In this document: piece after piece, positions 17,562 to 27,288 of the stretch | Position numbering within the stretch: the first letter of the stretch is position 1 | Layout: every line of letters starts with the position of its first letter | Assembly: GCA_015490805.1 (NCBI GenBank) | Contig: WFXC01000027.1 | Coordinates: 1-51,155, forward strand | Length of the DNA stretch: 51,155 nt | DNA from: Candidatus Kapaibacterium sp. | GTDB lineage: Bacteria; Bacteroidota; Ignavibacteria; Kapaibacteriales; WFXC01 | Direction: 5' to 3' | Made by a program: the position numbers and the translations under genes | Notes under the pieces: generated by a model | What the model was told of the DNA's origin: nothing | Databases searched by the model: none | The model's input: the letters and a program-made list of their open reading frames with translations, nothing else

Positions 17562-18557
17562 ATGAGCGAAGAACTGTGTCGACAACTGGGAACGCTACCT
17601 TCTGAACAAAAAAATCCGGCATCAGCAGCAATTGACAGTGCTTCAACGACCGAAATCCTGGAAATCATCAACCAGGAAGACGCAAAAGTACCGGCAGCTG
17701 TCCGTGCGGAGATTCCTTTCATTGCCCGTGCAGTCGATGCAATCGTTGATGCTTTTCGCTCCGGCGGGCGACTGTTTTACGTCGGTGCTGGTACCAGCGG
17801 ACGGCTGGGTATTCTGGACGCAGCGGAATGTCCTCCTACCTTTGGCACGCCACCATCGATGGTACAGGGTATCATTGCTGGCGGTCCGGAAGCCGTCTTC
17901 CGTGCTCAGGAAGGGGCAGAAGACCGGGAGGATGAAGGTCGGCAGGCTATTCAACAGCGGAATGTATCCTCGAAAGATGTCGTCTGCGGCTTAGCGGCTT
18001 CGGGGCGAACGCCCTTTGTGAAAGCAGCACTGCTGGAAGCGCATAACCGCGGTGCAACCACCATCTTCATTACCACTAACAAGCGCAACCGCCTGGCTGA
18101 GTTTGGCTTCGATTTTGTCGACATTGCGATCTGTCCCCAGGTTGGACCGGAAGTGATTGCTGGTTCAACCCGAATGAAAGCGGGCACTGCGCAGAAACTG
18201 ATCTTGAATATGCTTTCAACCGCCGCGATGATTCGGCTGGGAAAGGTCTTCGGCAATGTAATGGTCGACCTTCAGATGACCAGTGAAAAACTCCGGGAAC
18301 GGGCGCGCCGCATCGTAATGGAGCTGAGCGGCGTAGACTATGCCACTGCATCTGCAACCTTAGAACTGGCGGGCGGCAATGTAAAAACGGCATTAGTAAT
18401 GTTGTTGGGTAATTGCTCCGCCACCGAAGCCCGCTCGGCGCTCCACCGCAGCGGCGGCTTTGTGCGGCAGGCGCTCCAACTTGTGCACAATTCAAATGAT
18501 GCATCTGAATATCCGTCAACGAGCAAAAGCATAACGGGAACCAAACAACAGGATTAG
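17562..18557 (+). CDS. murQ: N-acetylmuramic acid 6-phosphate etherase MurQ
   Basis: Cleaves the lactyl ether of MurNAc-6-phosphate to GlcNAc-6-phosphate, in recycling of peptidoglycan. It is an SIS-fold enzyme with GAGTSGRLGILDAAECPPTF, GLAASGRTPFV and GPEVIAGSTRMKAGTAQK, all diagnostic. Length is 331 residues; about 25 extra Ser/Thr-rich residues at the C-terminus are unusual. The gene starts 2 bases after DUF4175. No MurNAc transporter or AnmK is next to it. Confidence 0.95.
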   Translation: MSEELCRQLGTLPSEQKNPASAAIDSASTTEILEIINQEDAKVPAAVRAEIPFIARAVDAIVDAFRSGGRLFYVGAGTSGRLGILDAAECPPTFGTPPSMVQGIIAGGPEAVFRAQEGAEDREDEGRQAIQQRNVSSKDVVCGLAASGRTPFVKAALLEAHNRGATTIFITTNKRNRLAEFGFDFVDIAICPQVGPEVIAGSTRMKAGTAQKLILNMLSTAAMIRLGKVFGNVMVDLQMTSEKLRERARRIVMELSGVDYATASATLELAGGNVKTALVMLLGNCSATEARSALHRSGGFVRQALQLVHNSNDASEYPSTSKSITGTKQQD

Positions 18558-18561
18558 CAGT

Positions 18562-19047
18562 ATGGCACTTTCAGAAAAGGAAAAACGGTTGCGAGCACAA
18601 ACCCTCTACGAAATTGGGCAGCACCTGTTTCTGGAAGGAGAACTGGAAGAAGCGATGAATTACTTCCAAAAATCCTTGCAACTCCACCCTTCAATTGAAA
18701 GCCACATAGGATTAGCCGAGGTTTATGAGCAAATGGGAATGCTGGACGAAGCCATTGAAGAATGTCGGAAAGCCATTGATATTGATGAAACGCACCATCT
18801 TCCCTATAGCCGCATTGCCCAGATACACTATGAACTCCACGATTTTGAAGTTGCAGAAGAATGGGCACGACGGGGTTTAAATCTGGCACAGTGGAAAGCT
18901 CCGCTCTATCATATCTTAGGACGCATTCACGAAAAGCAGGGACGATGGGTCGAAGCGCTGCAATCGTATGAAAATGCTCATCGAGCAGACAAAAACTTTT
19001 TTATTGCCTTAATTGCCAGTATGCGACTGCGGGCACGGTTTAACTGA
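18562..19047 (+). CDS. TPR-repeat protein
   Basis: About three to four tetratricopeptide repeats cover residues 10-155: ALYEIGQHLFLEGELEEAMNYF-like, IGLAEVYEQMGMLDEAIEEC, PYSRIAQIHYELHDFEVAEEW and LYHILGRIHEKQGRWVEALQS are successive A/B helix pairs. There is no signal peptide, so it is a cytoplasmic protein-binding scaffold. AGGA lies 8 bases before the ATG, and the gene starts 4 bases after murQ. The partner is unknown; the giant kinase downstream is separated by 216 bases. Confidence 0.85.
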   Translation: MALSEKEKRLRAQTLYEIGQHLFLEGELEEAMNYFQKSLQLHPSIESHIGLAEVYEQMGMLDEAIEECRKAIDIDETHHLPYSRIAQIHYELHDFEVAEEWARRGLNLAQWKAPLYHILGRIHEKQGRWVEALQSYENAHRADKNFFIALIASMRLRARFN

Positions 19048-19263
19048 CCAGCACATCACGGAAGAAATCTGTACCTCAACGTTTCCCGGTCTCTGGCTGT
19101 TTAATGAACGCAGTCTCTAAGATCTGTAGTCTTTCCCTTGCCTGTTTTGCTTGCTTTTCGGTGGACAATCATTCCCCGGTGCTTGATTTGGATATTTGCC
19201 AGATTTTTCTCAATTTTGCAACTACAGAAACGGGCGCAAAGTTCGGGAGCGGGCATCAAATGG

Positions 19264-22200
19264 ATGGATCAAATGGTAATACATAAAGTTTTTGTTTTCC
19301 GTATCCCATCGGAGCTGGATCATCAAATTATTGAGCCGCTGACAGCTACCTTTCCTCAATGGGAATTTCAACGGACGGATCAGCTTTCCGATATCTTAGG
19401 GTCATCTTCACACTTTGCAGTTGTCACTTATCATCCAGCAATATCTGCCGAAGAGCAGACCTTGCTGGAACACGATCGCTCTCGCGTAATTACAATTGAC
19501 CGTACGTCTAAGCAGCATTCGTATGCAGCAGTGACTCTGGCAGCATCGGAGCTCACTCCCGCCGTAATGAAAGCGGTGCTCCTGACGCTGGATAGTACCT
19601 TGAAAAATTCTCTACCGTCAAACCTCTCGCTGCTCCAGAAACTGGTCTCCCACATTCCGGGCGTTGTCTTCATTCGCCGCTCAGATCGCCAACGGGCCAT
19701 ACTGTACCTGAGTCCTAACATCTACGAACTTGCGGGATATTCAGCGGAAGATTTCCTTCGCGGTACCATCGCTTTCGATGATCTCTATCATCCTGAAGAC
19801 CGCTCCAGTGTATATGACACTGAACTGAGTGAAAGCCCCTATGTGATCGAATACCGCATCCAGCACCGCGATGGTCACTGGAAATGGATTCGAGAATACG
19901 GCTCTTTCCTGGATTCTCCACAATCCGGACTCTTGCTGGGTGTTCTGCTGGATATCACCCAAGAAAAGGAAACCATACAGCAGCACCAGAGAGTAACGTG
20001 GCAGGTTCAAACCCAGCAAGAAGCCATTACACGGTTGCTGCAAAGCACCGATATTTTTTACGAAGATTTGAATCGGGCACTACGTGACATCACTGAGGTC
20101 GCAGCCGAAGCGCTGGACATTCGATATGTCAGCATCTGGCTCTTTGACGAAGACTTCTCGAAGCTTCAGGCGCTGGATTTCTACGATCGAGAATCGGCAA
20201 CACACACTGCTGGAACGACGCTATCAGTGGAACAATACCCCAAATACTTTGCGGCTCTGCGAGAAGCATTTACAATTAATGCACCGGATGCCCGAACACA
20301 CGAGATCGCTGCAGAACTCACCCAAAGCTATTTCATCCCTTACGGGATTATCTCTCTTCTGGACGCTCCGATCCGGACCGAAGGCAAGCTGCGGGGCGTT
20401 ATTTGTTTTGAAGATAGCAAATATCATCCGTGGTCTCCGGAGGAGCAGTTTTTTGCTTTTGCCATCGCGGAAATTTTCGCTTTAGTACTGGAAAGCCATG
20501 AAAAGCGGCAGCTCTACCAACAGATCCAGTTTTCTCAGCAACGCACACAAGCTATTCTGCGCAGCATTGGTGATGCGCTTATTGCGACGGATTCGCAGGG
20601 AAAAATCACGCTGATGAATCCGGTCGCCGAACAACTAACTGGCTGGCACCAGGAAGAAGCTCTGGGTAAACCAATTGAAGAAGTCTTCAGGATTGTTCGA
20701 GAAGACACACTGGAACCAATAACAGATTTCATTCCTCGCATCCTACGGGAAGGACAGATCGTTGGATTAGCCAATCATACGGTTCTCCGGACAAAAGATG
20801 GCGCTCATATCCCCATTGATGACAGTGGAGCACCGATCATCGGAGCTGATGGTTCTGTTCAGGGAGCGGTCATCGTGTTTCACGATATTACGAAGCGACG
20901 GCGATGGGAACAACTCTTAGAATATTCCTCAAACCGCTATCAAGCGCTTTTGAACGCTCTTCCAGATGTTATCGCTGTCATCAACCGAACTACCGGAACT
21001 CTGCAGGAGATCTTTGCCTCAGACATTGCTCATCCTCTGGTAACTTCTCTTCAGCACCATAAGAACAATCTCTATGAAATTCTTCCAGAGCTAATCTGCG
21101 CTGCTGTGCAAACGCGGACGGCACAAACGGTAGAATTTTCGCTGGACTCTTCCACTTCGATCTGGTATGAAATTCGAACTGCACCGATCGACGCAGAAAC
21201 CAGCATTCTGATCTTCCGTGATATTTCGAGCTACAAAGCAATAACCCATGCACTCCAGCAACACCAACGCAATCTAAAGACCCTTTTAGATACCCTGCCT
21301 ATTGGCTGTGTCGTCACTACAGCAGACCGTATTCTCTACGCCAATGCTGCTTTCGCCACAATCTTAGGATATCCGAATGCTACCGAACTTATGGACCGTT
21401 CGCCCTTGGAATGGATACCTCCCGAAAATAAGGAGCGGATTGCAAAAGCGATTCAATCCCTGATCGATTCACAAGTAACACAGCAAACTTTCTCGCAGCA
21501 CACTCTTCACACTCGATCTGGTAAACCACTTCCTGTACTAGTGCACTCTACCGTGATTCAATGGGATGAACAGCCCGCGATGCTGGCGGTTGTCCTCAAT
21601 TTCAGCGAACTCCGGGCAGAACAGGAAACGCTTCAGCACACCTTAGATATTGCTACTGCTCTCAACCAGCTATCAACCTTAGCATTCGAAGCTCCCGATC
21701 TGGACACTTTCTGGTACACTGCATGCGAACGTGCCGCCCGCTTCCTTAATGCTGACATCACCTACATCGCTATGCACGACGCTGATCAAACCCGGATTCT
21801 CTACCAATATCCCGCCGAGGATCCATCCGTTACGAGTCTGCACAACCAGGTATTTATTGAACCCAGTGGCACGATGTACTTTACGCAGATCCGTTCACCA
21901 GAACTACCATATCAAGAGTTCTTATCCCTGCGAATTCCTTTCTCACAGGAAAGCTACTACACGTTCAACGCTGCCTTTACTACGCCTTTGTCTACTCATC
22001 GCAAGCAAGTCCTACTGAAGCAAGCAATGCACATTGCTACCCATTTTGCACTCTTAATCCGCCACCTCCAGCAACAGCAAGCCTTAGCAATGCAAATGCA
22101 GCAACTTCAGGACATACTGGATACGTCACCATCCGGAATTGCTGTGATAGAGAACAACGCACTCCGAATTGCCAATGCTGCTTTTTACGAACTCCTGGAC

Positions 22201-24387
22201 ATTCCCCCTGATCAGGAAGATAGTAGTTCTCAAGCGCTCCACCTTGTGCAGCACCTCCTTCAGGCAAGCAGTGGCAGCGCGGCAGTGATGCCACACTTTT
22301 CTTCCAGCGGTAAACTCCGATTCTTACAAATTTTAACCAGACAAACTCCGGATAACGCTACTGTACTGGTTCTGCGGGATGTAACCGATGACGTTCGTTA
22401 TCAACGCTACCTGGAACTTCAAGTGAAGTATCTGGAACTGCTTACCACAGATTCAACCTTAGATGATGCTTTTCAGCATCTTGCTAACGCACTGGAAACA
22501 TTGTTTCCACTATCGGTTCAGATTCACAGCATCATTCACAACCAATCAAAGTTTTTTACTTCTCCCAACTTTCCTTCTGACCTGCAAACTTCAGACTTAC
22601 AAGCAGGGCTTCATCCACTTAAAACCCAATTGATACAAAACAATTCCCATAATGCCCTTGCGGCACCTTACTCTTGCTATTGGCGACATCGATTCTCATT
22701 CTCGGATGATATGGAAGTGGTTTTTACCATCCTGTCATCGTCCTGCTCATTTCTCAACAGTGAAATTCCGACGCTGCAGGTGATGGTGGGTAATCTGATT
22801 AATCTTGCACTTCGCAAACGACATCTCGAACTTCAATTCAACGAGGCACTCCAAACAACGCTGCAATCCATCCTCTCTTCGTTGAACATGTACATTTTTA
22901 CTGTCCGGAAAACATCTAAGAACGAATACTACTACAGTTTAGCTCTGGGTCGAGTACCCCACCGGTTTCTTCAGCGTCCGACGAGAGAAATCGTCGGGCA
23001 AAAACTCAAGGACATTCTGCCGCCGGAAGAGTTCCAGCGGTTTTCTCACTACTTAGATCGTGCTTTTGCTGGAGAGCAAATTGCTTTTGAAGAACAATGG
23101 GCAAATAAGTACTTTTTGAGTCGATATACTCCCGTTAGAGCTCCCAGTGGTGAAATTCTTGAAATCCTTGCGGCATCCGTTGACATCACAGAACACAAAT
23201 TGCAAGCAGAGCGGGTAGAATTGAGTGAGCGACGCCTGAAATTGCTCTTAGAACACCTCCCGGTGGGCATCATTATGATCGAAACCTCACCAGACCGCTC
23301 AGAGATTCAAGATATTTTTCTCAACTCTCTCGCGCAAGCTCTTTTAGGCAAATATCCGAAATCTCCTCTTCACCTCTGGTATATGATCCGTAAACGCGTG
23401 GCACCTCAGATGTGGAATCAGATTGAAGATACCATTCGCCGCTGGCGTACTTCATCCACAGCAGAACCACCAAAATTTATCACAGAATATCATCATCCAC
23501 AAGGGCGAACACTCTACATACAGGTATACTTGTTCCGATTGCCCAGCCTTATAGCACCAGGCAATCAGACAGAAGTTGCTGTTATCAGTGACGTAACTGA
23601 TTTTAAGCGCGTAGAAGATCAGTTAAAATCTGCCTTGATCCACGAACAGCAGTTGCGAGAATTCCGGACGATGTTGATGCGCACCGTTTCCCACGAACTT
23701 CGGACGCCCCTGACCGCTATCCAATTAGCAGTAGACATTCTCAAGCAATACTGGGATAAACTCTCTTCTGAGCAACGCTTTCATGAATTGAATAATATCC
23801 GACACCACGTTCAGGACATTCTGCACTTTATGGAAGACCTTCTGAACCGCACGAAAGTTGCAGACTACCGAGAACTCTTTTCCCCCTCCCGAATCGATCT
23901 TCCCGCGCTGCTGCGTAATCTGATTCAGGCGCTCCAATCGCAGATTCAGCAGAAACAACACACCGTCAAGCTTGACACTGCCGAAAATCTTCCTCCAATC
24001 ATTGGAGATCAATTATTTCTCTCTGTAGCATTCCGCAACCTTCTGAACAATGCGATCAAATATTCACCCGACCGATCCACCATTACCATCCGCCTGTTTG
24101 TACAAGAAAATTACGTTGCTGTCCAATTTCACGATCAAGGAATCGGGATTAGTCCTGAGGAACTGCCTTACATCTTCGAAAGTTTCTACCGGGCTTCCAA
24201 TGTTGGGGAATTCACCGGCAGCGGGATTGGATTAGCAATTGTGAAGGAATTCATTGAGTTCCACAACGGGAAAATTCTGGTGGAATCGGAACTGGGGAAA
24301 GGCACTGTTTTCACCATTTTGTTGCCGATTACAGCCTCTGAGGACCTTCTCAATGGACCAACAACAACTGATCAACGAAGCGAATGA
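19264..24387 (+). CDS. Giant soluble multi-PAS/GAF sensor histidine kinase
   Basis: Signal-transducing kinase of 1707 residues from the chosen ATG. ATG at 19273 is an alternative; a TTG at 19138 is unlikely. No membrane segment is seen, so it senses inside the cell. Order: an unassigned N-terminal domain (about 5-110); PAS (125-235); GAF (260-410); PAS (425-550); PAS (560-660); PAS (670-790); GAF (800-940); PAS (950-1050); GAF-like (1055-1190); PAS (1195-1315); PAS (1325-1450); HisKA with the phosphorylated His near 1477 in VSHELRTPLT; then HATPase with NLLNNAIKYSP, DQGIGIS and SGIGLAIVKEF. There is no receiver domain. The stop overlaps the next start (ATGA). The partner response regulator is not in the window. 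Confidence 0.93.
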   Translation: MDQMVIHKVFVFRIPSELDHQIIEPLTATFPQWEFQRTDQLSDILGSSSHFAVVTYHPAISAEEQTLLEHDRSRVITIDRTSKQHSYAAVTLAASELTPAVMKAVLLTLDSTLKNSLPSNLSLLQKLVSHIPGVVFIRRSDRQRAILYLSPNIYELAGYSAEDFLRGTIAFDDLYHPEDRSSVYDTELSESPYVIEYRIQHRDGHWKWIREYGSFLDSPQSGLLLGVLLDITQEKETIQQHQRVTWQVQTQQEAITRLLQSTDIFYEDLNRALRDITEVAAEALDIRYVSIWLFDEDFSKLQALDFYDRESATHTAGTTLSVEQYPKYFAALREAFTINAPDARTHEIAAELTQSYFIPYGIISLLDAPIRTEGKLRGVICFEDSKYHPWSPEEQFFAFAIAEIFALVLESHEKRQLYQQIQFSQQRTQAILRSIGDALIATDSQGKITLMNPVAEQLTGWHQEEALGKPIEEVFRIVREDTLEPITDFIPRILREGQIVGLANHTVLRTKDGAHIPIDDSGAPIIGADGSVQGAVIVFHDITKRRRWEQLLEYSSNRYQALLNALPDVIAVINRTTGTLQEIFASDIAHPLVTSLQHHKNNLYEILPELICAAVQTRTAQTVEFSLDSSTSIWYEIRTAPIDAETSILIFRDISSYKAITHALQQHQRNLKTLLDTLPIGCVVTTADRILYANAAFATILGYPNATELMDRSPLEWIPPENKERIAKAIQSLIDSQVTQQTFSQHTLHTRSGKPLPVLVHSTVIQWDEQPAMLAVVLNFSELRAEQETLQHTLDIATALNQLSTLAFEAPDLDTFWYTACERAARFLNADITYIAMHDADQTRILYQYPAEDPSVTSLHNQVFIEPSGTMYFTQIRSPELPYQEFLSLRIPFSQESYYTFNAAFTTPLSTHRKQVLLKQAMHIATHFALLIRHLQQQQALAMQMQQLQDILDTSPSGIAVIENNALRIANAAFYELLDIPPDQEDSSSQALHLVQHLLQASSGSAAVMPHFSSSGKLRFLQILTRQTPDNATVLVLRDVTDDVRYQRYLELQVKYLELLTTDSTLDDAFQHLANALETLFPLSVQIHSIIHNQSKFFTSPNFPSDLQTSDLQAGLHPLKTQLIQNNSHNALAAPYSCYWRHRFSFSDDMEVVFTILSSSCSFLNSEIPTLQVMVGNLINLALRKRHLELQFNEALQTTLQSILSSLNMYIFTVRKTSKNEYYYSLALGRVPHRFLQRPTREIVGQKLKDILPPEEFQRFSHYLDRAFAGEQIAFEEQWANKYFLSRYTPVRAPSGEILEILAASVDITEHKLQAERVELSERRLKLLLEHLPVGIIMIETSPDRSEIQDIFLNSLAQALLGKYPKSPLHLWYMIRKRVAPQMWNQIEDTIRRWRTSSTAEPPKFITEYHHPQGRTLYIQVYLFRLPSLIAPGNQTEVAVISDVTDFKRVEDQLKSALIHEQQLREFRTMLMRTVSHELRTPLTAIQLAVDILKQYWDKLSSEQRFHELNNIRHHVQDILHFMEDLLNRTKVADYRELFSPSRIDLPALLRNLIQALQSQIQQKQHTVKLDTAENLPPIIGDQLFLSVAFRNLLNNAIKYSPDRSTITIRLFVQENYVAVQFHDQGIGISPEELPYIFESFYRASNVGEFTGSGIGLAIVKEFIEFHNGKILVESELGKGTVFTILLPITASEDLLNGPTTTDQRSE

Positions 24388-25106
24388 ATCGCGCACCTGC
24401 CACCACAGACTTTCTTGTCCGACGGCTCGAACAAGTACAGGAACGAATTGTGCACGCTGCCCGGCAAGCCAGACGCGATCCCTCGACCATTACCCTTATT
24501 GCTGTCACCAAAACCCATCCCCCAGCCCTGATCCGGGATGCTTACCGGGTGGGACTTCGACACTTTGGCGAAAACTATGTTCAGGAATGGCGGCAAAAGC
24601 AAGAGCATTTTCCACCAGCAGCATTTCCAGATTTGCACTGGCACTTTATTGGGCATCTCCAGCGGAACAAAGCGAAATTTCTCGTCGGCAAAGTCGCGTT
24701 GATCCATTCGGTTGACAATGTGCGATTAGCAGAAAAAATTTCTCAACTGGCAGTTGCTCGCGAAGTGACAGTGCCCATCCTCCTGCAGGTCAACACTTCG
24801 GGAGAACCATCCAAATATGGTTGCGCACCGGATCAGCTTTTGCCCTTAGCAGAAAAGATTCTTCTGCTCCCTAATCTCCACATTCGGGGACTTATGACCT
24901 TAGCAGCCTATGTCACTCCGGCTGAGCGTGCTCGCCCAATGTTTGCGCTCTTGCGCCAACTTCGCGACCAACTGGAATCTGCATTTCCGGAGTTTGCTCC
25001 TTTTCCAGAATTATCGATGGGAATGAGCAATGACTTCGAGATTGCCATCGAGGAAGGAGCAACGATGATCCGTATTGGCACGGCACTTTTTGGGGAACGA
25101 TCGTAA
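24384..25106 (+). CDS. YggS/PROSC-family pyridoxal-phosphate homeostasis protein
   Basis: PLP-binding protein with an alanine-racemase-like barrel. The PLP lysine lies in LIAVTKTHP (K43), HFGENYVQEW and WHFIGHLQRNK follow, and SMGMSNDFEIAIEEGATMIRIGT-type motif (phosphate-binding region) is near the end. It has no known enzyme reaction and keeps free PLP in balance. Length is 240 residues, normal for the family. It overlaps the kinase gene by 4 bases, so it is translationally coupled; that pairing is unusual and probably reflects operon packing. Confidence 0.95.
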   Translation: MNRAPATTDFLVRRLEQVQERIVHAARQARRDPSTITLIAVTKTHPPALIRDAYRVGLRHFGENYVQEWRQKQEHFPPAAFPDLHWHFIGHLQRNKAKFLVGKVALIHSVDNVRLAEKISQLAVAREVTVPILLQVNTSGEPSKYGCAPDQLLPLAEKILLLPNLHIRGLMTLAAYVTPAERARPMFALLRQLRDQLESAFPEFAPFPELSMGMSNDFEIAIEEGATMIRIGTALFGERS

Positions 25107-25245
25107 GCAAGAGCGCTGTTGTTACTGGGCAGCACTCAAAGGCATCCAGACTGTAAAAACACTTGGAAAGCGCCGCTTGCCAGAATGCGTGTTCTTTCGT
25201 CTGACTGATTTCAGAAGAATTCCAGAAGCCTGCCCATTGTCACCC
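25107..25245. other. Short intergenic gap between convergent genes, nothing recognised
   Basis: The YggS and Sua5 genes converge here. No convincing hairpin with a T-run and no small gene were seen. Confidence 0.6.
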
Positions 25246-26223
25246 CTATGAAGTAGCAGCTTTCAGAATGCGATTGTACAGCCCTCGCCGACGCTGCACT
25301 TCTTCGTCGACCAGGATCCAGACCGCTTCCCATCGGTCGCGATCCGCCTCCCGAAAGGTTTCATACAGCGTCTGCTCAGACAACAGGCGGTATCCGGGGG
25401 AATGCTGAAAGCGAGTGCGCCACTGCGGTAATGCTAAAACCAGAATTCGCTGTTCTGCCGCATCCTGCAATGCCTGCTCCAATTCCTCTGGACTCTCGAA
25501 GAGCCGAACCGGAACGGTCGGAGCATAGTGGCGATACTTCATCCCCGGCGCTACTGGACGATCTGCATCGCCCGGCACCGCTTCCTCTACTGGGATTCCC
25601 AGTACTGCCTCTAACGCTTCTTTTGTCACCACACCCGGACGTACGATTCGGGGCGGATCCGTGGTGAGCACAAGAACGGTGGATTCAATGCCAATCTGGG
25701 TTGGACCAGCGTCCAGTACCGCGGCAATACTGCCAGCCAGATCTTCAACAACGTGCTCTGCGCGGGTCGGGCTGGGTTTACCAGAACGATTGGCGCTGGG
25801 TGCTACCAGCGGTTCTCCAACTTTCTCAATGAGTGCCAGCGCCACTGGATGGTCCGGCATTCGTATCGCCACCGTTGGCAATCCTGCGGTCACGATCGAA
25901 GGCACATTTCCTCGATGCTTCACAACCAGGGTGAGTGGTCCGGGCCAAAAATGGCGAGCAAGGAGTCGAAATCTATCCAGTGGTTCCCTGACCAGTGGCA
26001 GTGCCATCTGGACGGAGGCAATATGGACAATCAGCGGATTGTCCAGCGGACGCCCTTTTGCAACAAAAATCTTGCGCACTGCCTCCTCATTCCAGATAAC
26101 GGCACCCAGACCATAAACGGTTTCCGTTGGAAAAGCTACAATCTCGCCTCGGTGCAACAATTGCGCCGCTTGTTCAATAGCCTGATTTCCCAACCGCTGT
26201 ACATCCAGCAGCACCGTTTCCAC
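25246..26223 (-). CDS. L-threonylcarbamoyladenylate synthase (Sua5 type)
   Basis: Makes threonylcarbamoyl-AMP from threonine, bicarbonate and ATP, the first step of the t6A37 modification of tRNAs. The YrdC domain spans about 1-205 (FPTETVYGLGA, KGRPLDNPLIVH, FWPGPLTLVV, APSANRSGKPSPT); the linker APGMKYRHYAP and a C-terminal Sua5 domain follow to residue 325, so it is the long Sua5 form and not the short TsaC. It converges with the YggS gene. The other t6A genes (tsaB, tsaD, tsaE) are elsewhere. Confidence 0.94.
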   Translation of the reverse strand: METVLLDVQRLGNQAIEQAAQLLHRGEIVAFPTETVYGLGAVIWNEEAVRKIFVAKGRPLDNPLIVHIASVQMALPLVREPLDRFRLLARHFWPGPLTLVVKHRGNVPSIVTAGLPTVAIRMPDHPVALALIEKVGEPLVAPSANRSGKPSPTRAEHVVEDLAGSIAAVLDAGPTQIGIESTVLVLTTDPPRIVRPGVVTKEALEAVLGIPVEEAVPGDADRPVAPGMKYRHYAPTVPVRLFESPEELEQALQDAAEQRILVLALPQWRTRFQHSPGYRLLSEQTLYETFREADRDRWEAVWILVDEEVQRRRGLYNRILKAATS

Positions 26224-26328
26224 AGAAACACCCTTTTACTGTCCTGCTTTGCCTGTACGGAATCACGAATCAATCCCATCTCTCCTGTATCCACCTCTCC
26301 CTGCTTCTCACAGCTATCAGTGATCGCC

Positions 26329-27282
26329 TTATTGCTTGAGCCAATAGGTTGCCCCCAGATACGCAGCGTAAAGCAGCAAAAAGAAAATTCCCTTAGAGCG
26401 ATTCAGCAGGTGGTGAGGTCCTAAAAAGAGCAGAAAGAGCAGGAGTAAACTGGCAATGACGCCCATCCAGACGTCAATTGTCACAGCAGAGGTAATATGA
26501 TACGGACGAACAACTGCCGTGACGCCGAGCACATAAAACACATTGAAAATATTGGATCCAACAACATTGCCTACAGCGATATTCGTACGATTTTTTGCAG
26601 TAGCAGCCAAAGAGGTTGCTAACTCAGGTAAGGAAGTACCCACAGCAACGATCGTTACTCCGATAAAGGTTTGATCGATGTGTAGCCAGCGTGCCACAAA
26701 CAGCGCGCCATCTACGACCCACTGTCCCCCAAGCGCCAGTCCAATAATACCTCCCAAAACTGCCAAACTTGCCGTCGTTACAGGCAACTCTGGCAGCTCT
26801 GCTTCCGCCGAGCTTGTCCGGGCAGCTTCATAGCTATAGCTGAGGAAAATCAGGAAAAACCCCAACAATATCAAACCATCAGAACGATAAATCGTTTGTG
26901 TCGCTATGCCATCCAGCGTTTCACGGCTCAGCATAACCAACAGCACACACGCTGCTAGGAGTGCAAATGGAATTTCCTTCCACACCGTACTGCGTTGTAG
27001 ACGAATCGGCGTTACAATAGCTGCTGCACCCAGAATGAGCAAAATATTGGCGATGTTACTGCCCAACACATTGCCCAGAGCGATATTGGAGGATCCCTTC
27101 AACTGAGCGATGAGTGTAACAAAAAACTCTGGGGCAGAAGTACCGAATGCCACGATGGTCAATCCAATCACCAGTGACGACACATCGAAACGCTTCGCAA
27201 TCGAACTGGCACCTTCCACCAGCCAATCGGCGCCCTTGACCAGCAATACAAAACCAACAAGGAAGAGCCCAACTTCCAGCAT
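26329..27282 (-). CDS. Calcium/sodium antiporter (CaCA family, YrbG-like)
   Basis: Inner-membrane cation exchanger of 317 residues with about ten hydrophobic segments and two inverted alpha-repeats. The ion-binding repeats are FGTSAPEFFVT (about residues 47-57) followed by GNVLGSNIANI, and VGTSLPELATS followed by GNVVGSNIFNV in the second half; each contains the conserved acidic residue. These are the signatures of Na+/Ca2+ exchangers such as YrbG. The gene lies 6 bases after the DUF5916 gene; no link in function is obvious. Confidence 0.93.
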   Translation of the reverse strand: MLEVGLFLVGFVLLVKGADWLVEGASSIAKRFDVSSLVIGLTIVAFGTSAPEFFVTLIAQLKGSSNIALGNVLGSNIANILLILGAAAIVTPIRLQRSTVWKEIPFALLAACVLLVMLSRETLDGIATQTIYRSDGLILLGFFLIFLSYSYEAARTSSAEAELPELPVTTASLAVLGGIIGLALGGQWVVDGALFVARWLHIDQTFIGVTIVAVGTSLPELATSLAATAKNRTNIAVGNVVGSNIFNVFYVLGVTAVVRPYHITSAVTIDVWMGVIASLLLLFLLFLGPHHLLNRSKGIFFLLLYAAYLGATYWLKQ

Positions 27283-27288
27283 TGCTTC

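Noticed and set aside
19138-19263. TTG start giving a hydrophobic N-terminus to the giant kinase
   Set aside because: The added 42 residues look like translated leader; ATG codons at 19264 or 19273 precede the first conserved segment.
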